64,000 bases of DNA from Brevibacillus daliensis. GTDB taxonomy: Bacteria; Bacillota; Bacilli; Brevibacillales; Brevibacillaceae. Where the stretch lies: assembly GCF_021245735.1 (NCBI RefSeq), contig NZ_JAJISB010000017.1, forward strand, positions 1 through 64,000, written 5' to 3'. The notes under the pieces are model-generated. The model was given only the letters and a program-made list of their open reading frames with translations. It made no database searches and had not been told where the DNA came from. Shown here piece by piece: positions 34,629-43,920 of the stretch; the stretch's first letter is position 1; each line of letters starts with the position of its first letter. The translations under genes and the position numbers were made by a program.

Positions 34629-36464
34629 ATGAATGTAAATCATTTGAAAAACTACAGGATATCACTGTTTCTGTTCATAACGCTCTCAATAGTTGTGAAA
34701 TGTATTTTGTTTACAGCAATAACCGCACAAATTCCTATCACAGAGCCACATTTTTATGGACTAATGAAAACAACTTTGTCACGTACACCTTATTACCTTG
34801 GGTTTATTTTACTATTATTATGTTTTTCATTCTTATTTACATCAAAAAAATCTCATTTTATATACCTTCTGATTGCAGACGTTCTGGTAACACTATTAAT
34901 GGTAGCAGACATATGGTACTACAGAGGGTTCAGTACATTGCCATCGATTGTAATATTACAGCAATTCGATAACCTGGAGAATTTATCAGGTAGTATTATT
35001 TCCTTAATGAAGCCCATTGATTTACTATTGTTTGGTGATTTTATTTTGCTTGGATTTATTTATAAACGTCTTACATATGAGAAGAAAAGAGTTAAGTTTT
35101 TCATAAGTCTCTTGGTTGCTTTGGTATTGGTTTTTCACGTTCCTTTTTCAAGTAAATATTTAGGGATTAGAGACAGTAAAGCATTGTTTTCTATGCTTGA
35201 TACTTCTATTACAGCATTAAATCTATCTCCAATCGGCTATCATTTTATGGATGCTTACTATTACGTCAAAGAGAACAAGAAATTACTTTTAACTCAAAAT
35301 GAAAAAGATAAAATTGAAGAGTGGTTCAATCAAAGTGAAAAAACAGCGGTAATGAGTGCTCCGATCCGGGATAAGAATATTATTGTGTTGCAATTGGAGT
35401 CTTTTGAGGATTTTGTTATTGGATTAAAGGTAGATAATCAGGAAGTGACACCTAATTTAAATAAATTGTTGGCTAACAGCTATCGATTTACCAACATATA
35501 TGAGCAGGTTAAAGAAGGAACTACTTCCGATGCGGAATTTATGATAAATACGTCTTTGTATCCTCTACAAAAAGGGAGCGTGTTTTTCCGTTATCCACAT
35601 CATGAATTCCCTTCCTTGCCAGATCATTTGGAAAAACAGGGCTATTCCACAATTTCCATGCATGGAGATAGAGGAACGTATTGGAACTGGATGAATGCAC
35701 ATAGATCTATTGGATTCAATACGATGCTTGATAGTAGTGCATGGACGATCGATGAACAAATGGGAATGGGATTAAGTGATCGATCTTTCTTACGGCAAGT
35801 GTCTGAAAAGATTGTGCAGCAGCCTAAACCTTTTTACTCCTTTATCGTTACTTTGACAAGTCATTCGCCATTTGTAATTGATGAAAAAGAAATCAGAATT
35901 AAAATTCCGGAAAAATTAAAGGGAACGACGATTGGACGTTACATGGAAGCGACCAATTATACCGATTATTCAGTAGGTGAATTCATAAAGGAGCTAGAAA
36001 AGAATAATCTTCTGCAAGATACGATTCTGGTTATTTATGGGGATCATGAAGGCGTGCATAAGTACTATGGAGACGAAGAAGCATCAAAACTATATAAAAA
36101 TGAAAAACGTGTCCCATTTATTATCTATCATCCATCAATTGAAGGGAAAGAAATCGATACCATTGGTGGACAGATCGATATTATGCCAACCGTTCTTTCT
36201 TTAGTAGGAATGGAGAAGCCTATATATGCTAAGGGAAGAGATTTATTTACCACCAAGCAGTCCTTTGCGGCTCTGATGAACGGGACAATAGTAGGGAATG
36301 TAAATGAAGCGGAGCGAGCAAGGATTTTGGAAGGGATCATACATTCTGACCTGATTATTAGAAGCAACTATTTACAGGCTGTTAACCATGTAGAGAAAGA
36401 ACACGAAGTAACACGAGAATACAGAAACATACACACCCCGCGGGAGAATAAACTGGAAGAGTAA
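34629..36464 (+). CDS. LtaS-family lipoteichoic acid synthase / sulfatase-like membrane enzyme
   Basis: 611 residues. Five N-terminal membrane helices (about 11-32, 55-71, 78-95, 128-145, 157-173) are followed by an extracellular sulfatase-fold domain. Catalytic Thr in EGTTSDAEF (298/299), metal ligands E257 in QLESFE and HD-type YGDHEG near 468, plus SMHGDRGTYWN. Family reaction: transfer of glycerol phosphate from phosphatidylglycerol onto the lipoteichoic acid chain or primer. It might be the primary synthase, a primase or a stress paralogue; sequence alone does not say. Confidence 0.88.
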   Translation: MNVNHLKNYRISLFLFITLSIVVKCILFTAITAQIPITEPHFYGLMKTTLSRTPYYLGFILLLLCFSFLFTSKKSHFIYLLIADVLVTLLMVADIWYYRGFSTLPSIVILQQFDNLENLSGSIISLMKPIDLLLFGDFILLGFIYKRLTYEKKRVKFFISLLVALVLVFHVPFSSKYLGIRDSKALFSMLDTSITALNLSPIGYHFMDAYYYVKENKKLLLTQNEKDKIEEWFNQSEKTAVMSAPIRDKNIIVLQLESFEDFVIGLKVDNQEVTPNLNKLLANSYRFTNIYEQVKEGTTSDAEFMINTSLYPLQKGSVFFRYPHHEFPSLPDHLEKQGYSTISMHGDRGTYWNWMNAHRSIGFNTMLDSSAWTIDEQMGMGLSDRSFLRQVSEKIVQQPKPFYSFIVTLTSHSPFVIDEKEIRIKIPEKLKGTTIGRYMEATNYTDYSVGEFIKELEKNNLLQDTILVIYGDHEGVHKYYGDEEASKLYKNEKRVPFIIYHPSIEGKEIDTIGGQIDIMPTVLSLVGMEKPIYAKGRDLFTTKQSFAALMNGTIVGNVNEAERARILEGIIHSDLIIRSNYLQAVNHVEKEHEVTREYRNIHTPRENKLEE

Positions 36465-36476
36465 GCGTATTAATAA

Positions 36477-36527
36477 AAGAACCTAAGGATATGGGGCAGA
36501 GTCAGCCCATTCCTTAGGTTCTTGTTT
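36477..36527. terminator. Convergent terminator between the LtaS-family and GH10-like genes
   Basis: Long arms AAGAACCTAAGGA/TCCTTAGGTTCTT with inner TGGG/CCCA, followed by GTTTTAT on the plus strand. It serves both converging genes. Confidence 0.85.
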
Positions 36528-38149
36528 TATTTAAGAGATGCGTAATAAGAGGTGAGTGCGTTCACAATGCCTAAAGGATTTTTTCGCAAGTCTTTTGCAC
36601 TAAAGAAGACACTTCCCTGTACTTGAGGGATTCCGGCATTATAGTTCAGCTGATTAATGATCTCTTGGGCAGACTGCCAGCCTACTTCCTTTGTCCCCAG
36701 TTTGTAGGCTGCGTGTCCAATGTATAGCTTCACATTGGTACCATTTACTTCTTTTGCCCACCAAGAGACTAATTTATCATAAGGAACAGCATTAAAAGAA
36801 AAACTCCAGTAAACTTGTGGCATGATGTAATCGATCCAGCCATTTTGAATCCACGTACGAACATCAGCGTGCATATTGTCATAGGCGGTTACACCTGCCT
36901 TGGTGTCGGAACCCGTTGGATCGACAGATTTATTACGCCATACTCCAAACGGACTGATTCCATATTCTACATCTGGTTTTACGCTTTGAATGGATTCGCT
37001 TAGTACTCGTACGAATTCATTGATGTTATCACGACGCCATTCCGCTTTATTGGAGAAGCCTTTGCTATTATATGCTTTAAAGGTAGCATCATCCGGGAAC
37101 ACACCATTGGATGGATAAAAATAATCATCCAGATGGACACCATCGATGTCATAATTGCGTACCACTTCCATGATTTCATCGATAATTTGTTGACGTGCCG
37201 CAGGAATTCCAGGATTGATATAATACTTGTTGCTGGAGTTGATCAACCATTCTGGGTGTGCTTTTGCAACATGGTTGGAAGCAAGCTGATCTGTTTTAGC
37301 ATCAGTAGTTGCCCGGAAAGGGTTGAACCAAGCATGAAACTCCATGCCACGCTTATGCGTTTCTTCCACCATAAATGCCAGCGGATCATAGCCCGGATTT
37401 TTCCCTTGGGTACCCGTCAAATATTTCGACCACGGTACCATGTTGGATGGGTAGATTGCATCTGCTGAAGGTCGTACCTGAACAAAAACAGTGTTCATTC
37501 CCATACTTTGCAATTCATTTAATAAGGTGGTAAACTCCTGTTTTTGTTTAGCAGCATTACCATATGAAGTGGTAGAAGGCCAATCCAGGTTGTAAACTGT
37601 AGAAATCCAGACTCCACGCATGTTCTGAATAGTTCCAGGATTTATAACTGGTGGTGGTGTAACAGGCGGTAGGATCGGAAGCAATTCAGGTGGTGTCACA
37701 CTAGATCCAGAGAGTAGCGTAATAGTTTTAGTATCCTGATCCCAGTTAACTTGTAGACCGAGCTGTTCGCTGACAAAACGAAGGGGTACCATTACACGTC
37801 CTTGCTTGTTTTGTGCGGCAGCGTCTAAAGCTACGCTATTCCCATTTACAAAAGCCTTTTTCTCGTTAACAGTCATTTGAAGAGTTGTTTCGGTCGTGCG
37901 AATCGTTGCCGTCTCTCTGGATTGATCCCAGTTGACTTCTGCTCCTAGACTCTCACTGATAATACGTAGAGGAACCATTGTTACATTCACATTTGGAATA
38001 ATAAACGGGGCGACATCGGTATGTACTTGTTGTCCGTCTAAAAAGATGCTAATTCCCTGATCGGCATGCACCTTTTGAATGGAGAAACCAGACATCGGTG
38101 TACATAAAGCGAACAACAACAACAGGGTAAACCACTTGCGAAACTTCAT
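36527..38149 (-). CDS. Secreted GH10-like hydrolase (DUF187 type) with copper-amine-oxidase N-terminal-like domain
   Basis: 540 residues. Signal peptide (MKFRKWFTLLLLFALCTP to VHA, about 1-28). Then a Cu-amine-oxidase-N-like domain (about 30-150) with the paired MVPLRIISESLGAEVNWDQ and MVPLRFVSEQLGLQVNWDQ repeats, commonly used as wall-associated modules. A Pro linker leads to a TIM-barrel domain from RGVWISTVYNLDWPS, with DGVHLDDYFYP and YGISPFGVWRN, as in YngK-like proteins. Probable extracellular glycosidase of unknown substrate. CGGAGGA precedes ATG 38149; a longer in-frame start would add a non-signal stretch. Confidence 0.85.
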   Translation of the reverse strand: MKFRKWFTLLLLFALCTPMSGFSIQKVHADQGISIFLDGQQVHTDVAPFIIPNVNVTMVPLRIISESLGAEVNWDQSRETATIRTTETTLQMTVNEKKAFVNGNSVALDAAAQNKQGRVMVPLRFVSEQLGLQVNWDQDTKTITLLSGSSVTPPELLPILPPVTPPPVINPGTIQNMRGVWISTVYNLDWPSTTSYGNAAKQKQEFTTLLNELQSMGMNTVFVQVRPSADAIYPSNMVPWSKYLTGTQGKNPGYDPLAFMVEETHKRGMEFHAWFNPFRATTDAKTDQLASNHVAKAHPEWLINSSNKYYINPGIPAARQQIIDEIMEVVRNYDIDGVHLDDYFYPSNGVFPDDATFKAYNSKGFSNKAEWRRDNINEFVRVLSESIQSVKPDVEYGISPFGVWRNKSVDPTGSDTKAGVTAYDNMHADVRTWIQNGWIDYIMPQVYWSFSFNAVPYDKLVSWWAKEVNGTNVKLYIGHAAYKLGTKEVGWQSAQEIINQLNYNAGIPQVQGSVFFSAKDLRKNPLGIVNALTSYYASLK

Positions 38150-38431
38150 TAGTTGAATCCTCCGAATATAGTATATTTGCAAGAAAAAGCTCTCCAACTA
38201 TAGACGCGTGGAGACAGTTGTTTGTTTCGATTTTCTGGAAAATAATACACAAGTGAGGAAGCAAGTATTAATGGCGGAGGGTAAGCTGTTTTTCAGATCG
38301 TAAGTAAAAAAGTAGGGAGATAACCTTGTCTCTACTCTAGCTTCATATGACAATGAGGAGTAAGTGGACAGTAAGAATGTCGCAGAGAGTCAGTTTGGGA
38401 CAATGAAGTGCGGATAAATGAGGTGGTAACG

Positions 38432-39118
38432 ATGAAACTACTAATTATTGAAGATGATATAAATCTTTCCCATACCATTCGTGAAACAACACATAAAATG
38501 TTTGAGGTGACACAGGCATTTGATGGGGAGGAAGGACTTTTTTTAGCCTCTCAACATATTTTTGATGTCATTATTTTAGATATCATGCTGCCCTTTATGA
38601 ATGGATATGAGGTACTGGAAAAACTAAGGAAGCAAAATATCTTAACTCCAGTAATTATACTGACAGCAAAGGATGGGATTGATGATAAAATCCTTGGATT
38701 CAAAAAAGGAGCAGATGATTATCTGGTAAAGCCGTTTCATCGTGAGGAGCTGTTATTGCGCCTGGAAGCGATCCTACGGCGTTCAGGGGGAGATTTTAAA
38801 CAGAATATCCTTAGCTTTAAGGATTTGCACCTGCATACGCAGAATGTAACGGTTACGATTGGGGACGAGGTTGTTAAACTACATGGCAAACAGTTTTCCT
38901 TGCTGGAATACCTCCTGCATAACAAGAACACAATCGTGACTAAAGAGCAGATATTTGACAGAATATGGGGCTATGACTCTGAAACGTCAACCTCGGTAGT
39001 TGAGGTATACGCCAGTAATTTGCGCAAGAATCTTAAAAGATTTGGGTACGACAAATATATTAAAACCTTTCGGGGATTAGGCTATATGCTAACTGAAAAT
39101 GGTGAGGACTGTGACTGA
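38432..39118 (+). CDS. OmpR-family response regulator, CiaR-like
   Basis: 228 residues. Receiver domain with acidic pair EDD (8-10), phospho-acceptor Asp in VIILDIMLP and Lys in YLVKPF, then a winged-helix DNA-binding domain (GKQFSLLEYLL, VVEVYASNLRKNL). By recollection it resembles streptococcal CiaR, including DRIWGYDSETSTSVVEVY. GAGGTGG lies before ATG 38432. Its end overlaps the kinase gene. A CiaR-type TTTAAG direct repeat lies 1.3 kb downstream, before the VTC gene. Confidence 0.88.
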   Translation: MKLLIIEDDINLSHTIRETTHKMFEVTQAFDGEEGLFLASQHIFDVIILDIMLPFMNGYEVLEKLRKQNILTPVIILTAKDGIDDKILGFKKGADDYLVKPFHREELLLRLEAILRRSGGDFKQNILSFKDLHLHTQNVTVTIGDEVVKLHGKQFSLLEYLLHNKNTIVTKEQIFDRIWGYDSETSTSVVEVYASNLRKNLKRFGYDKYIKTFRGLGYMLTENGEDCD

Positions 39119-40388
39119 AGAAAAAATCATTAAGAACCAACAGCGCAAATTAATGATCTACAATTTTATTGCTTTCACTATCATATTCACCATATTTGGT
39201 TTGATTATTTTTAGCCAAACCAAACTAACGCTATATTCTAAAACTGATAGAGACCTGCTAGCATTTAAAAGCAATATTGAGAGGGTAGGGCTTATTGGTC
39301 TTCAGAAGAATAAACCTGCTCCACCAGGCATTATGCCACCACCCGAATTTAGACTTGAGCCTAATCCACGGATTATCATCCTACTCTGGGACAAAAATAA
39401 GGAATTGTTGAATCCGGAAAGTACGGCTTTTTATGGTGATTTTTTTGAAGACTTACACTATAAACCATATGAGAGCATAACGAATATTACACTTAGCGGT
39501 ATGTACACCTATCGTACCATTACCTTCCCCAATCCTGATACGGAAGATACCGCAGAGACAATTCAGCTAATGGTAAATGTGGATGGAGAGCAGAACGTCA
39601 TAAACAACTACCAGACCTTACTTATTCTTTGTTCGATAGTCTTTCTCTTTCTATCTCTTACGGCCAGTTTTATATTATCTCGCAAAACTATGAAGCCAAT
39701 CATTCAAGCGTGGGACAAACAGCGGGAATTCGTAGAGAACGCTTCCCATGAGCTGCGAACACCGTTAACGATCATACAAAACAAGCTGGAGCTACTACTT
39801 ACTACTCCTTATGCTAAAATCATGGATAAATTTGATGCGATAGCCCTGACGCTCTCAGAAACGCGCAGGCTCTCTAAGCTTACCTCTGATTTATTGACCT
39901 TGGCTCGAGCAGATTCTATTGAGACCCAGTTGGAAAAAGAGTCGTTTTATCTGGATCAATTTATTCAAACCATATGCCAGCCCTATTACGAGATAGCTGA
40001 GGTAGAAGAAAAGGATTTCAGAGTGGATGTTGAAGGTAATACGATGATTGTAGCCGATAAAAACAGGATGCATCAGTTGTTGGTCATCTTACTCGATAAT
40101 GCACTGAAATACACGGGAAATCAGGACACTATCGTAATCAAAATGGGTGCAGATGAACATAAAATTACGCTAGAAGTGTGCGATACAGGTATCGGAATCA
40201 GCGACGAAGGATTAGAAAATATCTTTTCTCGCTTCTATCGGGATGACAAAGCTCGTTCCCGAGAAAAGGGAGGAACAGGACTTGGGCTTGCTATTGCGGA
40301 ATGGATTGTAACCAGTCACAAGGGAACGATTCAGGCTTCTCACAATACACCTAGCGGAACATGTATTACTATTACGTTGCCAAAATAA
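39099..40388 (+). CDS. Sensor histidine kinase, CiaH-like partner
   Basis: 429 residues. Two membrane helices (about 20-40 and 172-194) frame a roughly 130-residue external sensor with a PAPPGIMPPPEFRLEP proline stretch. The kinase core shows the H-box NASHELRTPL, N-box LLDNALKY, DTGIGIS and GGTGLGLAI. It overlaps the regulator gene by 20 bases. ATG 39099 is used here; GTG 39111 is an alternative. No HAMP domain is evident. The signal is unknown; a terminator follows. Confidence 0.88.
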   Translation: MVRTVTEEKIIKNQQRKLMIYNFIAFTIIFTIFGLIIFSQTKLTLYSKTDRDLLAFKSNIERVGLIGLQKNKPAPPGIMPPPEFRLEPNPRIIILLWDKNKELLNPESTAFYGDFFEDLHYKPYESITNITLSGMYTYRTITFPNPDTEDTAETIQLMVNVDGEQNVINNYQTLLILCSIVFLFLSLTASFILSRKTMKPIIQAWDKQREFVENASHELRTPLTIIQNKLELLLTTPYAKIMDKFDAIALTLSETRRLSKLTSDLLTLARADSIETQLEKESFYLDQFIQTICQPYYEIAEVEEKDFRVDVEGNTMIVADKNRMHQLLVILLDNALKYTGNQDTIVIKMGADEHKITLEVCDTGIGISDEGLENIFSRFYRDDKARSREKGGTGLGLAIAEWIVTSHKGTIQASHNTPSGTCITITLPK

Positions 40389-40392
40389 CGAG

Positions 40393-40436
40393 AAAGAACG
40401 GTACACCCTATTTATCAGGGGTACCGTTCTTTTTTA
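40393..40436 (+). terminator. Terminator of the two-component operon
   Basis: AAAGAACGGTACaCCC/GGGgTACCGTTCTTT stem followed by TTTTTATT, just past the kinase stop. It makes the VTC gene a separate transcription unit. Confidence 0.88.
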
Positions 40437-40461
40437 TTATTACACAAGATTCCCTCATTGT

Positions 40462-40494
40462 TTTAAGGTTTCTTTAAGCTTCACTCCCTATACT
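40462..40494 (+). promoter_or_regulatory. CiaR-type direct repeat and -10 element before the VTC gene
   Basis: TTTAAG-GTTTC-TTTAAG at 40462-40478 fits the CiaR-box pattern NTTAAG-N5-WTTAAG exactly. Ten bases later is TATACT (40489-40494). There is no consensus -35, as expected where a regulator bound to the repeat recruits polymerase. The leader to ATG 40536 is about 35 bases. Confidence 0.65.
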
Positions 40495-40535
40495 CAAAAA
40501 CGAGCAGAACATCCGAGCAGAAAGGAGTGAGCACG

Positions 40536-41237
40536 ATGAATAACACAGGCATAAATACGTTTAAGGGTCGCGTGGAGCTAAAACATGAAATCACCGCGAT
40601 GGATTGTTTCCTTTTGAGACATAACCTACAGCATATTATGAAATCGGACCCTCATGCCAACAACAATGGGACCTATGTCATTCGCAGCGTCTACTTTGAC
40701 AATATAGACGACAAGGTCGTTACAGAGAAAAAGGAAGGCTTCTACAAACGGGACAAATATAGAGTCAGGCTGTATGACCATAACACTGAATATATGAATC
40801 TCGAAAAAAAGAGTAAGCGTAATGATCTCTGTCAAAAACAAAAGTGCCGCATTACTAAAGAGGAATATGAACGAATCAGACATGATGATATTGGATGGAT
40901 GGAAGAGGATGAGAGAGACCTCATCAGAGAATTATACGTTCAAATGAATCTGTTTCAATTAAAGCCAATTACCATTGTAGATTATAAACGGGAAGCCTTT
41001 ATCTATGAGTATGGCAATGTTCGCGTCACCTTTGACAGTTCGATTAAAACCAGCTTTCGCAATAATGATCTGCTTAATCCTGATATTACGATGATCGACA
41101 TTTTGGAACCGAATATGGTGGTTCTGGAAGTAAAATATGATGAATATTTGCCTGATGTTATTAGAAAGATGCTACAAGTTAGCGATCGTAGGAAAAATGC
41201 ATTCTCAAAATACCAGGTAAGCCGGATGTTCGGATAA
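40536..41237 (+). CDS. VTC-domain (polyphosphate polymerase-like) protein
   Basis: 233 residues. VTC-domain pattern: RVELKHEI near the start, IRSVYFDN, a run of basic strands (YKRDKYRVRLYDH, LEKKSKR), PITIVDYKREAFIY, VRVTFDSSI and MVVLEVKYDEYLP. In yeast VTC4 this tunnel fold polymerises polyphosphate from ATP; whether bacterial stand-alone versions do is uncertain. The tunnel's basic residues and late acidic metal ligand (LEVKYDE) appear kept. AAGGAG lies before ATG 40536. Next gene starts 48 bases later. Confidence 0.82.
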   Translation: MNNTGINTFKGRVELKHEITAMDCFLLRHNLQHIMKSDPHANNNGTYVIRSVYFDNIDDKVVTEKKEGFYKRDKYRVRLYDHNTEYMNLEKKSKRNDLCQKQKCRITKEEYERIRHDDIGWMEEDERDLIRELYVQMNLFQLKPITIVDYKREAFIYEYGNVRVTFDSSIKTSFRNNDLLNPDITMIDILEPNMVVLEVKYDEYLPDVIRKMLQVSDRRKNAFSKYQVSRMFG

Positions 41238-41285
41238 ACATGATAGGGCGACTATCAGTACTTTTCACATGTGAGGGATGGAAAA

Positions 41286-41969
41286 ATGAATAGAACAACT
41301 TTTAGCGATATATTTAAGTCTAGTTTTTTGGAAAACACAATAAACTTTTCGATAATTGATTCACTTATTGCAATTGTAACTGCATTTGTGGTTGGACTGT
41401 TTATATACTTGGTGTATAAGAAAACATTCTCAGGTGTTATGTATTCACACACATTCAGTATTTCACTGATTGTAATGACAATGGCAACTGCGTTAATTAT
41501 TATCGGGGTATCAAGCAATGTTCTGTTATCACTGGGGATGGTAGGGGCACTTTCTATCGTTCGCTTTCGGACACCGATCAAGGACCCGATGGATATTGTG
41601 TATATTTTCTGGGCAATTGCCTCTGGAATCCTATGTGGAGCAGGTTTTATCCCACTAGTTATTATGGGAGCAATTTTGATCGGCTTGGTATTACTCTTCT
41701 TTGTAAACCGGTTAACAGTAGAAAATCCGTTCCTGTTAATTGTTAAATACCAAGACCCCTCTATAGAAAAAGCACTGGAACAAGCTATTTCAGCAAAATC
41801 AATTAAGCATACAGTTAAATCCAAATCAGTTACAGCAGGAAATGAACTAGAAGTTATTTATGAGATACGCGTGAAAAAGAATGATACTGCATTCCTAAAC
41901 AAGATATCAGGTATGGAAGGCGTTAAAACAGCAATGATGCTTAGCTATGATGGTAATTTTACTGCTTAA
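41286..41969 (+). CDS. DUF4956 membrane protein
   Basis: 227 residues. Four membrane helices (about 23-45, 60-85, 100-120, 123-145) are followed by a soluble C-terminal domain of about 70 residues. SIVRFRTPIKDPMDIVYIFWAI is the conserved DUF4956 core. Proteins of this family are often encoded beside VTC-domain and CotH-like proteins; their biochemical role is not known to me. Preferred start ATG 41286. A terminator separates it from the CotH gene. Confidence 0.82.
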   Translation: MNRTTFSDIFKSSFLENTINFSIIDSLIAIVTAFVVGLFIYLVYKKTFSGVMYSHTFSISLIVMTMATALIIIGVSSNVLLSLGMVGALSIVRFRTPIKDPMDIVYIFWAIASGILCGAGFIPLVIMGAILIGLVLLFFVNRLTVENPFLLIVKYQDPSIEKALEQAISAKSIKHTVKSKSVTAGNELEVIYEIRVKKNDTAFLNKISGMEGVKTAMMLSYDGNFTA

Positions 41970-41988
41970 TAGAAACGAAGTATGAACG

Positions 41989-42028
41989 GCGGGCATAGGG
42001 TATTCCTGTTTCTATGCCCGCTTTTTTC
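41989..42028 (+). terminator. Terminator between the DUF4956 and CotH genes
   Basis: Ten-base arms GCGGGCATAG/CTATGCCCGC, then TTTTTTCTTT. The CotH gene begins 40 bases later without a clear promoter, so it may be expressed by readthrough at a lower level. Confidence 0.85.
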
Positions 42029-42067
42029 TTTATTCGTAGGACGTGACTGGAAAGGAGTAGAGACATA

Positions 42068-43849
42068 GTGAAAACAAAATATGTTTATGCAACGATAGGT
42101 TTGCTGCTACTACTTTTTGTGGGAGCGGTTCTGGTGCTTCCTCAACTAAATCTAGAGATTAGGGAGCAGGAAGCATCTTATGTTGAAACTATTTTTGATA
42201 AAAGCAGAGTTACCACGGTGGATATCACATTAAGTGAAAAGGATTTGGAAAACATTCTGGCTAATCCAATGAAAGAGGAAGTTGTCTCTGCGGATGTAGT
42301 CATTAATGGAGAAAAGGTAGAGAATGTAGGATTCCGTACAAAGGGGAACATGACATTGCGTTCTGTTGCTCAAATGGATGATTCCGATCGCTATAGCTTC
42401 AAAATTGATTTTGATAAGTATGTAGACGAACAAAGTTTACATGGATTGAAAAAAATAAATTTAAACAATAACTACACAGATCCTACTCAGCAGCGAGAGT
42501 ACTTATCCTATGATCTGATGGAAAAAATGGATGTACCTACTCCTGCCAACTCTTATATGTACGTGACGATAAACGGAAAAGAGTGGGGGCTTTATCTGGG
42601 GGTGGAGGCAATCGAGGAAACCTTTCTTGATCGGAACTTTCTCTACAGCAAAGGTGATTTATACAAACCTGATGGGGTTGGCAGTGATCTAAAATGGATC
42701 AGTGATGATATTGATGAATACAAGGATTTGAATTTGAAAACAAACAAAAAAACAAGCGACGAGACGGCCATTATAAACATGTTAGATGCGATTAATAATG
42801 GCGGTACAATCGAGGAATTCTTGAATGTAGATGAAATGCTTCGCTATTTTGCGACCAATACTGCCTTGGTTAATTTGGACAGCTATCAGGGGCAATTGAA
42901 GCACAATTATTATTTATATGAAGAGAACGGTGTATTTTCCATCTTACCGTGGGACTACAACATGTCATTTGCAGGATTTGGAACAGGAGGAGGGGGAGGT
43001 GTTGGTAATCCAGGCGATCCAGGAAACCAAGGAAACCCAGGAAACCAAGGAGGAATCCCAGGCGATCGTAAGGAGCAAAACAACGCTTCGACTAAAAAGG
43101 AGCGAGCAGCTGGAGAAATGAAAGCTCCTGGTGGCGGTGGGAACCCAGCTGGGGATATGGCCGCTAATTTTATGAATGAGGAAAACATTAATTTTAGTAT
43201 TACAACACCAGTTGGTGGCGTAAGTCTTGAAGATCGTCCTTTGCTACAAGTACTTTTGTCTGTGGATGAATACCGGGAGAAATACAATTCTTATTTAAAG
43301 GAAATTGCTACAACTTATTTCACTGAGGAACACATGCAAAAGATGACTACAGAGGCTTCAGCTGTTATCCGTAGTTATGTAGAGAAGGACCCTACCAAGT
43401 TTTATACGCTAGAGCAATTTGATGCAGGTGTATCTGGTGATAAAAGTTTAGTGGCTTTTTCGATAAAACGGGCAGAGTCGATAGTAGCACAATTATCGGG
43501 GGAGTTGGTAGTTGAAGCGAATACGACAGGAGCAGGTAGCGGTGAAAACCAAGGGATGCCTGAGGGACCGGGGGGTCAAGGAGGTCCAGAGGGTCCCGGG
43601 GAAAGACCACAAGGTATGGCCCAAGAAATACCACCAGATATGGCTCAGGGTCAGATGCCGGGAAATATGCAAATGAACGATGGAAATGGACAAGGAAATA
43701 GAATGGCGCCACCAAGTGACTGGAGAGGAAGAGGCCAAACAGCCAATGAAGGCTACTCACAAGAAATGGTGGTCATGACCGCTATCGGGTTGGGACTCAT
43801 GGGAGCTGCGATTCTTTTTACCGTGTTTTTTAAGCGAAGAAGAGGATAA
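42068..43849 (+). CDS. CotH-family kinase-like protein, membrane-anchored at both ends
   Basis: 593 residues. N-terminal membrane helix (about 5-26), CotH domain (about 45-480) with FRTKGNMTLR, SFKIDFDKYV, MYVTINGKEWGLYLGVEAI, LDSYQGQLKHNYYLYE and ILPWDYNMSF, then a Gly/Pro/Asn/Met-rich region, a C-terminal helix (about 568-587) and a basic tail. Two low-complexity glycine-rich inserts interrupt it (about 313-350 and 495-560). Family knowledge: spore-coat CotH phosphorylates coat proteins; many paralogues are uncharacterised. Start GTG 42068 after AAAGGAG. Catalytic domain predicted outside the cell. Confidence 0.85.
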   Translation: MKTKYVYATIGLLLLLFVGAVLVLPQLNLEIREQEASYVETIFDKSRVTTVDITLSEKDLENILANPMKEEVVSADVVINGEKVENVGFRTKGNMTLRSVAQMDDSDRYSFKIDFDKYVDEQSLHGLKKINLNNNYTDPTQQREYLSYDLMEKMDVPTPANSYMYVTINGKEWGLYLGVEAIEETFLDRNFLYSKGDLYKPDGVGSDLKWISDDIDEYKDLNLKTNKKTSDETAIINMLDAINNGGTIEEFLNVDEMLRYFATNTALVNLDSYQGQLKHNYYLYEENGVFSILPWDYNMSFAGFGTGGGGGVGNPGDPGNQGNPGNQGGIPGDRKEQNNASTKKERAAGEMKAPGGGGNPAGDMAANFMNEENINFSITTPVGGVSLEDRPLLQVLLSVDEYREKYNSYLKEIATTYFTEEHMQKMTTEASAVIRSYVEKDPTKFYTLEQFDAGVSGDKSLVAFSIKRAESIVAQLSGELVVEANTTGAGSGENQGMPEGPGGQGGPEGPGERPQGMAQEIPPDMAQGQMPGNMQMNDGNGQGNRMAPPSDWRGRGQTANEGYSQEMVVMTAIGLGLMGAAILFTVFFKRRRG

Positions 43850-43869
43850 CATTTATAGCATTTCAACTC

Positions 43870-43907
43870 AAAAGCCAGCCTCGTTATTTGAAGAGGCTGG
43901 CTTTTTC
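43870..43907. terminator. Convergent terminator between cotH-like and pnuC genes
   Basis: AAAGCCAGCCTC/GAGGCTGGCTTT arms followed by TTTCC on the plus strand; near-symmetric, serving both genes. Confidence 0.88.
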
Positions 43908-43920
43908 CTGTCAGTACTGC

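Noticed and set aside
38150-38431. Regulatory elements between the GH10-like gene and the two-component operon
   Set aside because: The 282 bases contain only a weak GTAG/CTAC-type stem and no TTTAAG repeat or clear promoter; I see nothing firm in it.
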